Assembly (NCBI RefSeq): GCF_928392795.1
Contig: NZ_CAKMTJ010000005.1
Location: forward strand, 1 to 64,000
DNA length: 64,000 bases
Direction of reading: 5' to 3'
DNA from: Rothia nasimurium
GTDB taxonomy: Bacteria; Actinomycetota; Actinomycetes; Actinomycetales; Micrococcaceae
Under the pieces are notes generated by a model, which saw only the letters and a program-made list of their open reading frames with translations, ran no database searches and was not told the origin of the DNA. Numbering within the stretch: position 1 is the first letter of the stretch; every line of letters starts with the position of its first letter. Positions 45,914 to 55,171 of this stretch are shown here, piece after piece. Position numbers and translations under genes: made by a program.

Positions 45914-46618
45914 TCACTGCCCGGGCAGCTCGCCACGGGCGAAGGCGTCCATCTTGCTTCTGACCAGGCGCAGCGCCAGGTAGCCTAGCTGAACCAGGCA
46001 GAGCACGAACAGGGCCCAGCGAGCGGTCATCAGAAGGGAGGCAAGAGCCGTAGTGCCGCCCAGCGGGTCAGCGAGGGCCGAGTCGACCGCAAAACCACCG
46101 GCGATAAAGACCAGGGCGTAGGCCACTGGCAAGGTCAGCATGAGCCTGCCGACCAGGAGCTCAAACTTCGAAGCCCGCACCATATTCCACCAGGTGAAAG
46201 CAAAAATGAGGGGCAGAATCAGGCCCGTTGAGCGGTGGAGCACCTGGTAGGCCTGCAAGCCCTCTACGCCCAGGCCCGCCGCTACAGTCTGTAGGTGCTG
46301 GGCATCGAAGCGCAGCATGAGTTCCGGGGCGGTAGCACCGGCAGCTGCCGACACCCCCGGCAGCAACATGAGGTAGTAGTAGAGCAAGAACAGGACGGTC
46401 ACGACAAAGGCAACACCCAAGAAAATGTAGGAGCCCCCGCCCTTTTCCGGCTGGGCGGCGAGTTCTGCCCGGCTGTAGTCGGTGACCACGCGCGGCCCTG
46501 CCCCCTGACTGCGAGGGGGCGCGGACGTCCGCCCCGCCTTGGCTGCTGAGGGTGCGGGGGAGTGCGCTTGCGTATTCTCGCCGTAGAGGCGTTTCTTCTG
46601 ACCTTTTGAAAGACCCAT
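45914..46618 (-). CDS. Polytopic membrane protein of unknown function
   Basis: This 234-aa protein starts MGLSKGQKKRLYG, has a Pro/Ala-rich basic N-terminal tail and about four membrane helices (first YIFLGVAFVVTVLFLLYYYLML, last ARWALFVLCLVQLGYLALRL). I use the ATG at 46618; the frame stays open to 46753, which lies inside the divergent helicase gene. I do not recognise the family. It is divergent from pcrA. Confidence 0.65.
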   Translation of the reverse strand: MGLSKGQKKRLYGENTQAHSPAPSAAKAGRTSAPPRSQGAGPRVVTDYSRAELAAQPEKGGGSYIFLGVAFVVTVLFLLYYYLMLLPGVSAAAGATAPELMLRFDAQHLQTVAAGLGVEGLQAYQVLHRSTGLILPLIFAFTWWNMVRASKFELLVGRLMLTLPVAYALVFIAGGFAVDSALADPLGGTTALASLLMTARWALFVLCLVQLGYLALRLVRSKMDAFARGELPGQ

Positions 46619-46712
46619 GCTGTCTATCTTATCTGTCAGCTCAATCGGGTGTAGGCAGGTGCCCGCTCGCCTAAAATGGGGAGTTGACGGTTGATTTCTG
46701 GAAGGTTCTCTT

Positions 46713-49409
46713 ATGTTTGATGACGACGATTTTATGCCCGCCCCTGCCCCCAAACGGTCAGCAGAACCTGAGGGCGATCCCTTCTTTGACGAACCTCCCT
46801 TTGATCCTTTCTACGACGCGGCTCCTCCGGCTGATGATTTTGTGCCGCCTGCCTATCAGGTGGGTGGGTTTATGCCTGAGTTTGAGGACGTCCGCCCCGC
46901 TCCCAGCGTCAATCCCGAGACGCTGGTGGCGGGCCTGAACGAGCACCAGGCTGAGGCGGTAAAGCATGCCGGTAGCCCCCTGCTGATTGTGGCGGGTGCC
47001 GGGTCGGGTAAGACCCGCGTGCTGACTCACCGTATCGCTTACCTGCTGGCAACGGGGCGCGCCCACCAGGGGCAGATTCTGGCGATTACCTTCACCAATA
47101 AAGCTGCCGCCGAGATGAGAGAGCGCATCACCGCCCTGGTGGGGCCGCGGGCGCAGAGCATGTGGATTTCAACCTTCCACTCCTTCTGTGTGCGCGTACT
47201 GCGCCGCGAGGCAAAAGCCCTGGGCCTCAAGTCAACCTTCTCCATCTACGATTCGGCTGACTCCCAGCGCCTGCTGACCCTGATTATCAAGCAGATGGAT
47301 CTCGATACCAAGAAGTTCACCGCCAAGGTCGTGGGCAACCGTATCTCTAACCTCAAGAACGAACTGGTCAGCGCCAAACAGTTCGCAGCTGAAACCAGCC
47401 CCACCGACCCCTGGGAAGGCGTGATTTCGAAGGTCTATACGGCCTACACCGAGCGTCTACGGGCCGCTAACTCCCTGGACTTCGACGACCTCATCTTTGA
47501 AACCGTCAACCTTCTGAAGAACCACCCCCAGGTAGCCGAGTACTACCGCCGTCGCTTCCGCCATATCCTGGTGGACGAATACCAGGACACCAACCACGCC
47601 CAGTACCAGCTGGTGCGACAGCTGGTGGGGGGCGCGGCGTCCTTGCGCGCTGAGACCGGCCCGGCCGATAACGGACCCTACCCCGACGCCTACCCGCCTG
47701 CTGAGCTGACCGTGGTGGGTGACTCTGACCAGTCGATTTATGCCTTCCGCGGGGCTGACATCCGTAACATCACCGACTTTGAGCAAGACTACCCGACTGC
47801 CCGCACCATTCTGCTGGAGCAGAACTACCGCTCCACCCAGAACATCCTCTCGGCAGCCAACGCTGTGATTGAGCGCAACAAGGGCCGCCGCCCCAAGAAG
47901 CTCTGGACGGCCAGCGGCGACGGCGCCAAAATCACCGGCTACGTGGCAGAGTCCGAGCATGCCGAGGCCCGCTACATTGCCCAGGAAATTGACCGCCTGC
48001 GTGATGAGCACGGTACCGCCCCCGGCGATGTGGCTATCTTCTATCGTACGAATGCCCAGTCTCGCACCCTTGAAGAGATGCTCATGCGCGTGGGTCTGCC
48101 CTACCGCGTGGTCGGTGGCACCCGCTTCTACGAGCGCAAGGAAATCAAGGACGCCCTGGCCTACCTGCGCGTGCTGGTCAACCCCGACGACGACATCAAC
48201 GTGCGCCGCGTGCTCAATGAACCCAAGCGCGGAATCGGGGCTAAGTCTGAAAGTGTGGTCGCCGATCACGCGCGCGCTACCGGTATCTCCTTCATGGCCG
48301 CCCTGCGCCAGGGCAGTGAAGTGCCCGGCCTGGGAGCTGCCGCCGTGAAGAAAATGGCCGCTTTTGCCCAGATGATCGACGACCTCGCTCAGCTAGCTGC
48401 CACGGAGTCGGCAGCCACCTGCCTAGAGGCAGTACTGGAGCAGACCGGCTACCTGGCGGCCCTACGCGAGTCCAAGGATATTCAGGACGAATCCCGCGTG
48501 GAAAACCTCTCAGAGCTGGTGGACGCCGTGCGCGAGTTCGAAATCGACAACGCAGGTGCCACCCTGGAAGACTTCCTCGAACACGTTGCCCTGGTCGCTG
48601 ACGCCGACCAGATCCCCAACAAGCCCAAGGCCGAGCAGGAGGGCGGACCGTCCGCCGCCCAGATTGCCGCAGAGGTGGCCGAAGCCCGCTCCCAGGGCGT
48701 CATTACCCTCATGACCCTGCACACCGCCAAGGGCCTGGAATTCCCCGTGGTCTTTCTAACCGGCATGGAACACGGCCTCTTCCCCCACCAGCGAGCCCTC
48801 ACCGACGACTCAGAAATGAGTGAGGAACGCCGCCTGGCCTACGTGGGTCTGACCCGCGCCATGGAACGGCTCTACCTCACTCGCGCTGAGAACCGCTCCA
48901 TGTGGGGCCAGAGCCAATTCAACCCGCCCTCTCCCTTCCTCGAAGAGATCCCCGAGGAACTCATTGACTGGAAGCGTACCGGCTCGTCCTTCGGCGGCTA
49001 CTCCGGTAGTGGCTATGGGGGCGCTTACGCGGGCGGACGCGGCGGCTGGGCTGGTAACCGCGGCGGCTCAGCTAGCGGGTACGGGTCCTCTTACGGGTCT
49101 TCCACCTACTCCAGCCGCTTTGACGAACCTGCTGAGCGGCGGCGTCCTTCCGAACCATCTACCAGTGAAATCAACGGCTCAGCTACCTACGGGCTCAAAG
49201 CAGCAGCCCGCCAGGTTTCCCGCGTGCAGCAGAACAAGGAAATCCCGGCGCTCGCGGTTGGTGACCGGGTTGAGCACACCAGTTTTGGTGAGGGCCGGGT
49301 GACTGCGGTTGAAGGGTCTGGCGATAAAACCGTGGCTAAGGTACGCTTCGCGAAAGAAGAGAAACGGCTCCTGCTGCGCTACGCCCCGCTGACAAAGAAG
49401 ACCGACTAA
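46713..49409 (+). CDS. pcrA: UvrD/PcrA-type DNA helicase
   Basis: This 898-aa superfamily 1 helicase unwinds DNA in repair and replication. Motif I is IVAGAGSGKTRVL, Ia ITFTNKAAAEM, II VDEYQDTN, III GDSDQSIYAFRGA, V TLHTAKGLEFPVVF and VI AYVGLTRAMERLYL. The first about 70 residues are an acidic, Pro-rich extension. The C-terminus has a Gly/Ser/Tyr-rich stretch (about 755-815) and a Tudor-like domain (VGDRVEHTSFGEGRVTAVEG) that binds RNA polymerase in other PcrA proteins. The AGGTTC site is weak. Confidence 0.95.
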   Translation: MFDDDDFMPAPAPKRSAEPEGDPFFDEPPFDPFYDAAPPADDFVPPAYQVGGFMPEFEDVRPAPSVNPETLVAGLNEHQAEAVKHAGSPLLIVAGAGSGKTRVLTHRIAYLLATGRAHQGQILAITFTNKAAAEMRERITALVGPRAQSMWISTFHSFCVRVLRREAKALGLKSTFSIYDSADSQRLLTLIIKQMDLDTKKFTAKVVGNRISNLKNELVSAKQFAAETSPTDPWEGVISKVYTAYTERLRAANSLDFDDLIFETVNLLKNHPQVAEYYRRRFRHILVDEYQDTNHAQYQLVRQLVGGAASLRAETGPADNGPYPDAYPPAELTVVGDSDQSIYAFRGADIRNITDFEQDYPTARTILLEQNYRSTQNILSAANAVIERNKGRRPKKLWTASGDGAKITGYVAESEHAEARYIAQEIDRLRDEHGTAPGDVAIFYRTNAQSRTLEEMLMRVGLPYRVVGGTRFYERKEIKDALAYLRVLVNPDDDINVRRVLNEPKRGIGAKSESVVADHARATGISFMAALRQGSEVPGLGAAAVKKMAAFAQMIDDLAQLAATESAATCLEAVLEQTGYLAALRESKDIQDESRVENLSELVDAVREFEIDNAGATLEDFLEHVALVADADQIPNKPKAEQEGGPSAAQIAAEVAEARSQGVITLMTLHTAKGLEFPVVFLTGMEHGLFPHQRALTDDSEMSEERRLAYVGLTRAMERLYLTRAENRSMWGQSQFNPPSPFLEEIPEELIDWKRTGSSFGGYSGSGYGGAYAGGRGGWAGNRGGSASGYGSSYGSSTYSSRFDEPAERRRPSEPSTSEINGSATYGLKAAARQVSRVQQNKEIPALAVGDRVEHTSFGEGRVTAVEGSGDKTVAKVRFAKEEKRLLLRYAPLTKKTD

Positions 49410-49413
49410 AATA

Positions 49414-49452
49414 AAAGTAGCCCGGCACCGCCCCGTGGTGCCGGGCTACTTT
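49414..49452 (+). terminator. Terminator after pcrA
   Basis: A 16-bp perfect stem starting AAAGTAGCCCGG, with a 7-base loop, ends in TTT. Confidence 0.88.
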
Positions 49453-49477
49453 CTGCTCGATTCACTCAAGGACGACC

Positions 49478-50089
49478 ATGGATCATCACGACTCTAACCT
49501 TCCCTCTATCGCCGAAGAATTCGTAGAGGCAATGGATGAGGTGACCGATACCCGCGTGCAGCTTCAGGAGATTTCTGACCTCTTTCTCTTTCGCATTGAA
49601 ATTGACCCCACAACTCCCGCTGCGCGCCGCATCGAAAAGGTGCTGGGCGCAGCTCTACCGACCACCCGCGGGCAGGTAACAGGCGATGCAACCGCCCTGC
49701 ACCTGCTCTACGGCACCCGCCAGGTGGTTGCCTGCCTCTACGTTGAAGAGGGCGTCTACCTGGTAGTGACCAGGGTGGACGCGGTCAAGCTGGGCCGGGC
49801 TCTTGCTGCCGCCCTGGGGCGCGATGAGGGGCTGGTACTTGATGTGTCGGTCAACCGAACCGTGCTGAATCTGAGCGGAGTAGCGGCGGCGGACGTCATC
49901 GATGAGGTCGTCCACTTTGACTTCCCGCCGGACTTCTTCGACCCGGGCAAGGCCCTGTCCTGTACCGTAGCCGAGGCCCGCATTATGCTCTGGCGCATTG
50001 ACGAGCTGGAGTATCTGATGGTGCCCCGCGCCTCCGATACAGCCCCCTTCCTGGTCAATATTTTGGACGCCTGCGAGAAGGTCAAATAG
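49478..50089 (+). CDS. SoxG-like orphan protein (sarcosine oxidase gamma-like domain)
   Basis: This 203-aa protein carries marks of the sarcosine oxidase gamma subunit (SoxG, GcvT-related fold): VSVNRTVLNLSGVAAADVI, DFPPDFFDPGKALSCTVA, RIMLWRID and PRASDTAPFLVNILDAC. In known operons SoxG works with SoxA, SoxB and SoxD to oxidise sarcosine with tetrahydrofolate; none of these is adjacent. The gene lies between pcrA and sucC. A stand-alone form may handle folate or have a new role. Family call is from visible motifs; the role is unknown. Confidence 0.55.
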   Translation: MDHHDSNLPSIAEEFVEAMDEVTDTRVQLQEISDLFLFRIEIDPTTPAARRIEKVLGAALPTTRGQVTGDATALHLLYGTRQVVACLYVEEGVYLVVTRVDAVKLGRALAAALGRDEGLVLDVSVNRTVLNLSGVAAADVIDEVVHFDFPPDFFDPGKALSCTVAEARIMLWRIDELEYLMVPRASDTAPFLVNILDACEKVK

Positions 50090-50298
50090 TCCCGGTGGGG
50101 GAGCACCGGTGGTAACTGACAGGTTTGTTTCATTCAGAGGGAAATAAGTTCGCACCCCTATAGGCAAGTGCGCTAAAGTTTCTTTGTGGAGAAGCTTTGT
50201 GTGCTCCAGCTCTCGCAATGGGGCGGGCACCGAACTTCGTACATGTAAACGCCGGGAGCACCGCTTTCTGGCATGACTTCGACGAAGAAGGAATCCCT

Positions 50299-51465
50299 GT
50301 GGACCTGTTTGAATACCAGGCACGCGATCTCTTTGAGAAGCACGGCGTCCCCGTGCTCCAGGGCATCGTAGCTACCACCCCTGAAGAAGCAAAGGCAGCA
50401 GCTGAGAAGATCGGTGGCGTCACCGTAGTCAAGGCCCAGGTTAAGGTGGGCGGACGCGGTAAGGCCGGTGGCGTGAAGGTCGCCAAGACCGCTGACGAGG
50501 CTTACGAGTACGCCCAGCAGATTCTGGGCATGGACATCAAGGGCCACACCGTCCACCGCGTGATGATTGCCCAGGGCGCAGACATCGCTGAAGAGTACTA
50601 CTTCTCCATGCTGCTTGACCGCGCTAACCGCTCCTACCTGGCCATGTGCTCCGTTGAAGGTGGCATGGACATTGAGACCCTGGCTGCCGAGCGCCCCGAG
50701 GCCCTGGCCAAGGTTGAGGTCAACCCCATGGACGGCATCACCGCCGAAAAGGCCGCCGAGATTGTGGAGGCCGCTGGCTTCGCTGAGGACGTACGCGAGG
50801 ACGTCGCCGCCGTGCTGGTCAAGCTGGGCGAGGTCTACAAGAAGGAAGACGCTACCCTGGTTGAGGTCAACCCGCTGGTCAAGACCGGCGACGGCAAGAT
50901 TCTGGCCCTGGACGGCAAGGTCTCCCTCGACGATAACGCTGAGTTCCGCCAGCGCGAGCACGAGGCCCTGGTTGATAAGTCAGCCGAGAACCCCCTCGAA
51001 GCTAAGGCCAAGGAAAACGACCTCAACTACGTCAAGCTCGACGGTGAAGTCGGCATCATCGGTAACGGTGCAGGCCTGGTCATGTCTACCCTCGACGTCG
51101 TTGCCTATGCTGGCGAAAACCACGGCAACGTCAAGCCTGCTAACTTCCTCGATATTGGTGGCGGTGCGTCCGCTGAGGTGATGGCAGCTGGCCTCGACAT
51201 TATTCTCAACGACGAGCAGGTCAAGTCTGTTTTCGTCAACGTCTTCGGTGGCATCACGTCCTGCGACGCTGTGGCTAACGGCATCGTCAAGGCCCTGGAA
51301 ATCCTGGGTGATAAGGCAACCAAGCCCCTGGTCGTCCGCCTGGACGGTAACAACGTTGATGAGGGCCGCCGTATTCTCTCTGAGGCTAACCATCCGCTGG
51401 TTCACCAGGCAGAGACCATGGATTCCGGCGCAGACAAGGCAGCCGAGCTGGCCCACACCGCATAA
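50299..51465 (+). CDS. sucC: Succinyl-CoA ligase, beta subunit
   Basis: This 388-aa subunit binds ATP/GDP and succinate in the TCA cycle. The start GTG at 50299 ([19 protein letters not shown]) follows AAGGAA and matches the family; the longer frame from 50197 is not conserved. ATP-grasp signs include [17 protein letters not shown] and [14 protein letters not shown], and the C-terminal [17 protein letters not shown] is typical. sucD follows 33 bases later. Confidence 0.95.
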   Translation: MDLFEYQARDLFEKHGVPVLQGIVATTPEEAKAAAEKIGGVTVVKAQVKVGGRGKAGGVKVAKTADEAYEYAQQILGMDIKGHTVHRVMIAQGADIAEEYYFSMLLDRANRSYLAMCSVEGGMDIETLAAERPEALAKVEVNPMDGITAEKAAEIVEAAGFAEDVREDVAAVLVKLGEVYKKEDATLVEVNPLVKTGDGKILALDGKVSLDDNAEFRQREHEALVDKSAENPLEAKAKENDLNYVKLDGEVGIIGNGAGLVMSTLDVVAYAGENHGNVKPANFLDIGGGASAEVMAAGLDIILNDEQVKSVFVNVFGGITSCDAVANGIVKALEILGDKATKPLVVRLDGNNVDEGRRILSEANHPLVHQAETMDSGADKAAELAHTA

Positions 51466-51498
51466 ATCACCGCTGATTATTACTAGAAGGTTTTTACA

Positions 51499-52416
51499 AT
51501 GTCTATCTTTTTGAACAAGGACTCCAAGGTCATCGTTCAGGGCATCACCGGCGGTGAAGGCACCAAGCATACCGCCCGCATGCTCGCAGCTGGCACCCAG
51601 ATTGTGGGCGGCGTGAATGCCCGCAAGGCTGGCACCACCGTTTCCCACAAGGACGCAGCCGGCAACGATGTTGAGCTGAACGTCTACGGCTCCGTTGCTG
51701 AAGCCGTCAAGGAGACCGGCGCAGACGTCTCTATCGTCTTCGTTCCCCCGGCCTTCACCAAGGACGCCGTCATCGAGGCTATCGACGCTGAGGTTCCCCT
51801 GGTTGTCGTTATTACCGAGGGTGTGCCCGTAGGCGATACCGCTGAGTTCTGGGCCTACGCCAAGAGCAAGGTTGATGCTGATGGAAAGCAGATTACCCGC
51901 ATCATCGGCCCCAACTGCCCCGGCATCATCACCCCCGGTGAGTCCCTGGTCGGTATTACCCCCGCCAACATCACCGGTAAGGGCAAGATCGGTCTGGTTT
52001 CTAAGTCAGGTACCCTGACCTACCAGATGATGTTCGAGCTGCGCGACATCGGCTTTACCACCGCTATCGGCATCGGCGGCGACCCCATCATCGGCACCAC
52101 CCACATCGATGCCCTCGAGGCATTCGAGGCTGACCCCGAGACCGAAGCTATCGTCATGATCGGTGAGATCGGTGGTGACGCTGAGGAGCGCGCTGCTGAG
52201 TTCATCAAGGCTAACGTCACCAAGCCCGTTGTTGGCTACGTGGCGGGCTTCACCGCTCCCGAGGGTAAGACCATGGGCCACGCGGGTGCGATTGTCTCCG
52301 GTTCATCTGGCACCGCCCAGGCTAAGAAGGAGGCCCTGGAAGCCGCTGGCGTGAAGGTGGGTAAGACTCCCTCAGAGGCTGCCCAGCTCATGCGCGAAAT
52401 TTTCGCTAACAAGTAA
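51499..52416 (+). CDS. sucD: Succinyl-CoA ligase, alpha subunit
   Basis: This 305-aa subunit binds CoA and carries the phosphorylated His. It shows the CoA-binding [16 protein letters not shown], then [31 protein letters not shown] and [17 protein letters not shown] with the active His. It starts 33 bases after sucC with AGAAGG before the ATG. It forms the alpha/beta enzyme with SucC. Confidence 0.96.
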   Translation: MSIFLNKDSKVIVQGITGGEGTKHTARMLAAGTQIVGGVNARKAGTTVSHKDAAGNDVELNVYGSVAEAVKETGADVSIVFVPPAFTKDAVIEAIDAEVPLVVVITEGVPVGDTAEFWAYAKSKVDADGKQITRIIGPNCPGIITPGESLVGITPANITGKGKIGLVSKSGTLTYQMMFELRDIGFTTAIGIGGDPIIGTTHIDALEAFEADPETEAIVMIGEIGGDAEERAAEFIKANVTKPVVGYVAGFTAPEGKTMGHAGAIVSGSSGTAQAKKEALEAAGVKVGKTPSEAAQLMREIFANK

Positions 52417-52437
52417 GCTAGTGTCCCCTAGCCGGTA

Positions 52438-52476
52438 GGACGCCGGTGGTTGCGCAGTGCGTGACCACCGGCGTCC
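52438..52476 (+). terminator. Terminator after sucCD
   Basis: GGACGCCGGTGGT pairs perfectly with ACCACCGGCGTCC over 13 bp, followed by TTGTT. Confidence 0.82.
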
Positions 52477-52541
52477 TTGTTCATATGGGGGAAGGGAACC
52501 GCCCTGCCCCGTATTCCTGGGGTAGGGGAGTAGGCATAGGA

Positions 52542-52577
52542 AGGGGCTCTGACCAGAGCAAGCTGGTCAGAGCCCCT
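52542..52577 (-). terminator. Terminator for the Tat-exported protein at 52593
   Basis: A 15-bp perfect stem starts AGGGGCTCTGACCAG; it ends the minus-strand gene just upstream in transcription. Confidence 0.78.
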
Positions 52578-52592
52578 GTTCTGCCGGGCAGA

Positions 52593-53375
52593 TTAGTTAG
52601 ATGAGGTGCCGGTTGAGCAGACGTTCAGAGTGGTGTTGCCACCGATAACGAAGTTCTGGGCGCCGATACGGTTACCACCGTTGGCCCAGGTAAGGGTGAT
52701 GGTATCGATAGGCTCGGGGAAGGTCAGGGTAACATTACCTGCTGAAGAGGTGTAGCTCAGGTTGGTGTTGGCCTTAGTTGCAGTGAAGGTGGTGGTGTTG
52801 CCGCTGGTGGAGATGGTGGCTCCACCGGTGACACCGGGGGCAGAAGTGGCTACACCCTGCAGGGAAGAGCTAACGGTGAAAACATCCTGCCAGTTGGAGC
52901 CCTGGTCAACGTCACCGATGATGAAGGAGAAACCGGTAACAGGGGTTGAGAAGCTCATGGTAACGGTTGACTGCTGGGTACCACCGGTGTAGCCGTTGGT
53001 GCCGCTCTGCAGGGTCTGGAAGAAGAGGTAGTCAGACAGACCTGAGTAGGAGGCAAAAGCGACTGAACCGGATGAGTTTTTGTTGGTGATGAGGTCCTGA
53101 GAGTTTGAGAGGGAAGGACCGGTTGAAGAGACGTGAGTGATGGTAAGAACTGCTTTACCATCGTTGGTGGTAACGGAGCCTGAGTGGCTGGTGCTGCCCT
53201 GTGCAGAGACAGCGGTATCGCGTACAAAGTCTGCCCAGGTGATGCTGGTAGCAGGTGAGGTGCTTGAGCAAACTGATGAGCTTGCTGCATAGGCAGGAAT
53301 AGCAGCGGTGGAGATAACGACGGGAGCTGCCCAAGCGGCGCCCTTTGCCAGGGTGCGGCGTGAAACGTTGTTCAT
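52593..53375 (-). CDS. Tat-exported surface/secreted protein, beta-rich
   Basis: This 260-aa protein has a twin-arginine signal (SRRTLAKGAAWAAPVVIS, then an A-x-A site PAYAA). The mature part is Ser/Thr-rich and beta-rich, with strands such as VTMSFSTPVTGFSFIIGDVD and VTLTFPEPIDTITLTWANGG. Cys near the start and end could form a disulfide. There is no LPxTG or membrane anchor. A second gene with a very similar signal lies divergently across 765 bases. Function unknown; secreted matrix or adhesion role is possible. Confidence 0.75.
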   Translation of the reverse strand: MNNVSRRTLAKGAAWAAPVVISTAAIPAYAASSSVCSSTSPATSITWADFVRDTAVSAQGSTSHSGSVTTNDGKAVLTITHVSSTGPSLSNSQDLITNKNSSGSVAFASYSGLSDYLFFQTLQSGTNGYTGGTQQSTVTMSFSTPVTGFSFIIGDVDQGSNWQDVFTVSSSLQGVATSAPGVTGGATISTSGNTTTFTATKANTNLSYTSSAGNVTLTFPEPIDTITLTWANGGNRIGAQNFVIGGNTTLNVCSTGTSSN

Positions 53376-54140
53376 TGTTTTCCTTCTAAAGCGGGGCCAA
53401 GCGAGTGAATGAAGGCCCCAGTAATTGCGAGTGATTCCAGTGGTGATACGGCTTGAAAGAGTTTTAGGCGACCTCTAATAATGCGCGAGAAAGCCAAAAA
53501 TTTCACACTGCTATCAAAAAGTATCTGGAAAATTTAGGTTTTAAAACATAGTAGCAGGGGTGTGCTGTTTAGAAGGTGGCGGAAGCCTTGAAAATAGTGT
53601 GATTTGGGCGCTAAGTCGTGGTTTGTCCCCCATAAATATAGGATTTAGCTTAAAAAGTCTGGGATTTATCTGATACTTTTGTGCTGGATAGGTACTCTTA
53701 TGTGGACAAGTGTAGGCTTTTGGGATTTTATGTCTATAAAAAACATATAAATTTTCAGGTGTATCGAACCCTGTTTTCTAATTTGTTGTAAATAAATAGT
53801 CAGGTTTTTGTGTATTTATACTCTTTAGTTTGATTAGGGGCAAATTTTTTACTAGATGATTTTCGGTGTGCCCCAGGGTGGCTGTATGAAGTCTTGTTTC
53901 GACACGCTTGTATCTAATTGACCACTCTTGTGGGGACAAATTTGGAATACTTTACCCAGAATCTGTTTCATATCTAAATTGTTTGCCCAGGTAAATTGAC
54001 TTTTTCCATACTTGATTTTTGTTGTAGCGGTGTCTCTGCAGGGTTCCGTGAATCTTGCGCTTCACCTGGAAAGCCTGGCTTTTCTTGTACATTAACTATG
54101 GACTTGTTTTTTATATGAATAAATTTTAGGGAGATAAGTG
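53376..54140. other. AT-rich intergenic region between two divergent Tat-substrate genes
   Basis: This 765-base stretch is much more AT-rich than its flanks, with long T and A runs (for example around 53740-53870 and 54100-54130). Open frames within it do not look like proteins. It should hold both promoters. The composition suggests horizontal gain or a long regulatory or silenced region. Confidence 0.6.
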
Positions 54141-55109
54141 ATGGGCTTAGAGCTGTCACGTCGTTCACTCGTTCAAGCTGGCGCCTGGTCAACCCCTATA
54201 GTTCTTGCTGGTACAGCGGTGCCAGCCTATGCGGCGTCTATGTCGCGCCAAAGCGGTATTCAGGCTGGCTTATTTGTCTCGGCGGCCCTGAACGGGGGCA
54301 ACGTGGGATATGTGCAAAGCCAGGAGTCAACCGGCTGGCCGACAACCCCTCAGAGCTACTTTGAAGCAAAAGCTGCTGGTACCAACCCCGAATCTGACTT
54401 CAACTGGGACGATTCGCGTGAACGCGCCCAAGACCTGTCGAGCAGCTGGATCGCGAACGGGGAAGGTTCGTTCACCCCGGTTACCAACAGCGGGTCTGGA
54501 AAGCCCGGTGCCTATGCAAACTCTAGTGGCTTCTGGTTTTCCGTCCCCACGACCAATGTCGGAACCGGAACCGACTATGTCGCAGGGGGTAGTGCTACCT
54601 TGGCGGCGGGTGCTGTCTTCGTAACGGACGTTGAGTTTTACGTTCCCCAGCAGGCTAACTTTCTTTTTAATGGGAACCCTCAGCTGAATACGGGTATGCA
54701 GATTGGTAGCCGCACCAAATGGAACCAGCGGCGCACGGGCACGCTCTCAGACGTGCTCAATACCGGTGCGACCTACCTGGCTCAGGCCGGTGTGCAGTCC
54801 AACTGGGTTGCTGATGCCCCAACTGTCACCCTCAATCCTGACGGGTCTGGCACCTTCCGCGGCCGAATTACCGTCACCACAGCTAAGCCTCTCACCGTTA
54901 CTTACGACTCTAAGGGGCGCCTATATGCTCAGGTCGTTATTATGCCAAGCCCGGTAACGATTCAAAGCGCCTACTACACCGCTCAGAGTCGCCTGCAATT
55001 TACTTCGTATATTCAGTCAGGTACGATTACCTACTCTTCTAACGGGGTCACCGGCAGTCGAGTGTTCTCAAATGAGCTGCATACAACGACTGTTCTTCGG
55101 TGGGGCTAG
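54141..55109 (+). CDS. Second Tat-exported secreted protein
   Basis: This 322-aa protein has a twin-arginine signal (LSRRSLVQAGAWSTPIVLAG, site PAYAA) near that of the gene at 52593. The mature part is beta-rich and Ser/Thr/Asn/Gln-rich (VEFYVPQQANFLF, VTLNPDGSGTFRGRITVT, TVTYDSKGRLYAQVVIM). No sorting signal is seen. The start is ATG at 54141 with GGGAG 7 bases upstream; a GTG at 54138 is less likely. A hairpin with T-run follows. Function unknown. Confidence 0.75.
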   Translation: MGLELSRRSLVQAGAWSTPIVLAGTAVPAYAASMSRQSGIQAGLFVSAALNGGNVGYVQSQESTGWPTTPQSYFEAKAAGTNPESDFNWDDSRERAQDLSSSWIANGEGSFTPVTNSGSGKPGAYANSSGFWFSVPTTNVGTGTDYVAGGSATLAAGAVFVTDVEFYVPQQANFLFNGNPQLNTGMQIGSRTKWNQRRTGTLSDVLNTGATYLAQAGVQSNWVADAPTVTLNPDGSGTFRGRITVTTAKPLTVTYDSKGRLYAQVVIMPSPVTIQSAYYTAQSRLQFTSYIQSGTITYSSNGVTGSRVFSNELHTTTVLRWG

Positions 55110-55122
55110 GTAAGACGCTGTT

Positions 55123-55157
55123 GGGGTGGGCCCTTGAAACGCCCACCCCTAACTTTT
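55123..55157 (+). terminator. Terminator after the second Tat-exported gene
   Basis: GGGGTGGGC pairs with GCCCACCCC around a 9-base loop, followed by TAACTTTTTC. Confidence 0.78.
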
Positions 55158-55171
55158 TCGGGACGGGCTAT

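Noticed and set aside
47457..48269. A 270-codon open frame antisense to pcrA
   Set aside because: Shadow frame within helicase motifs that are fully conserved on the other strand.
53974..54192. 72-codon frame on the minus strand in the AT-rich gap
   Set aside because: It crosses the start of the Tat-exported gene and has no credible ribosome binding site or motif.
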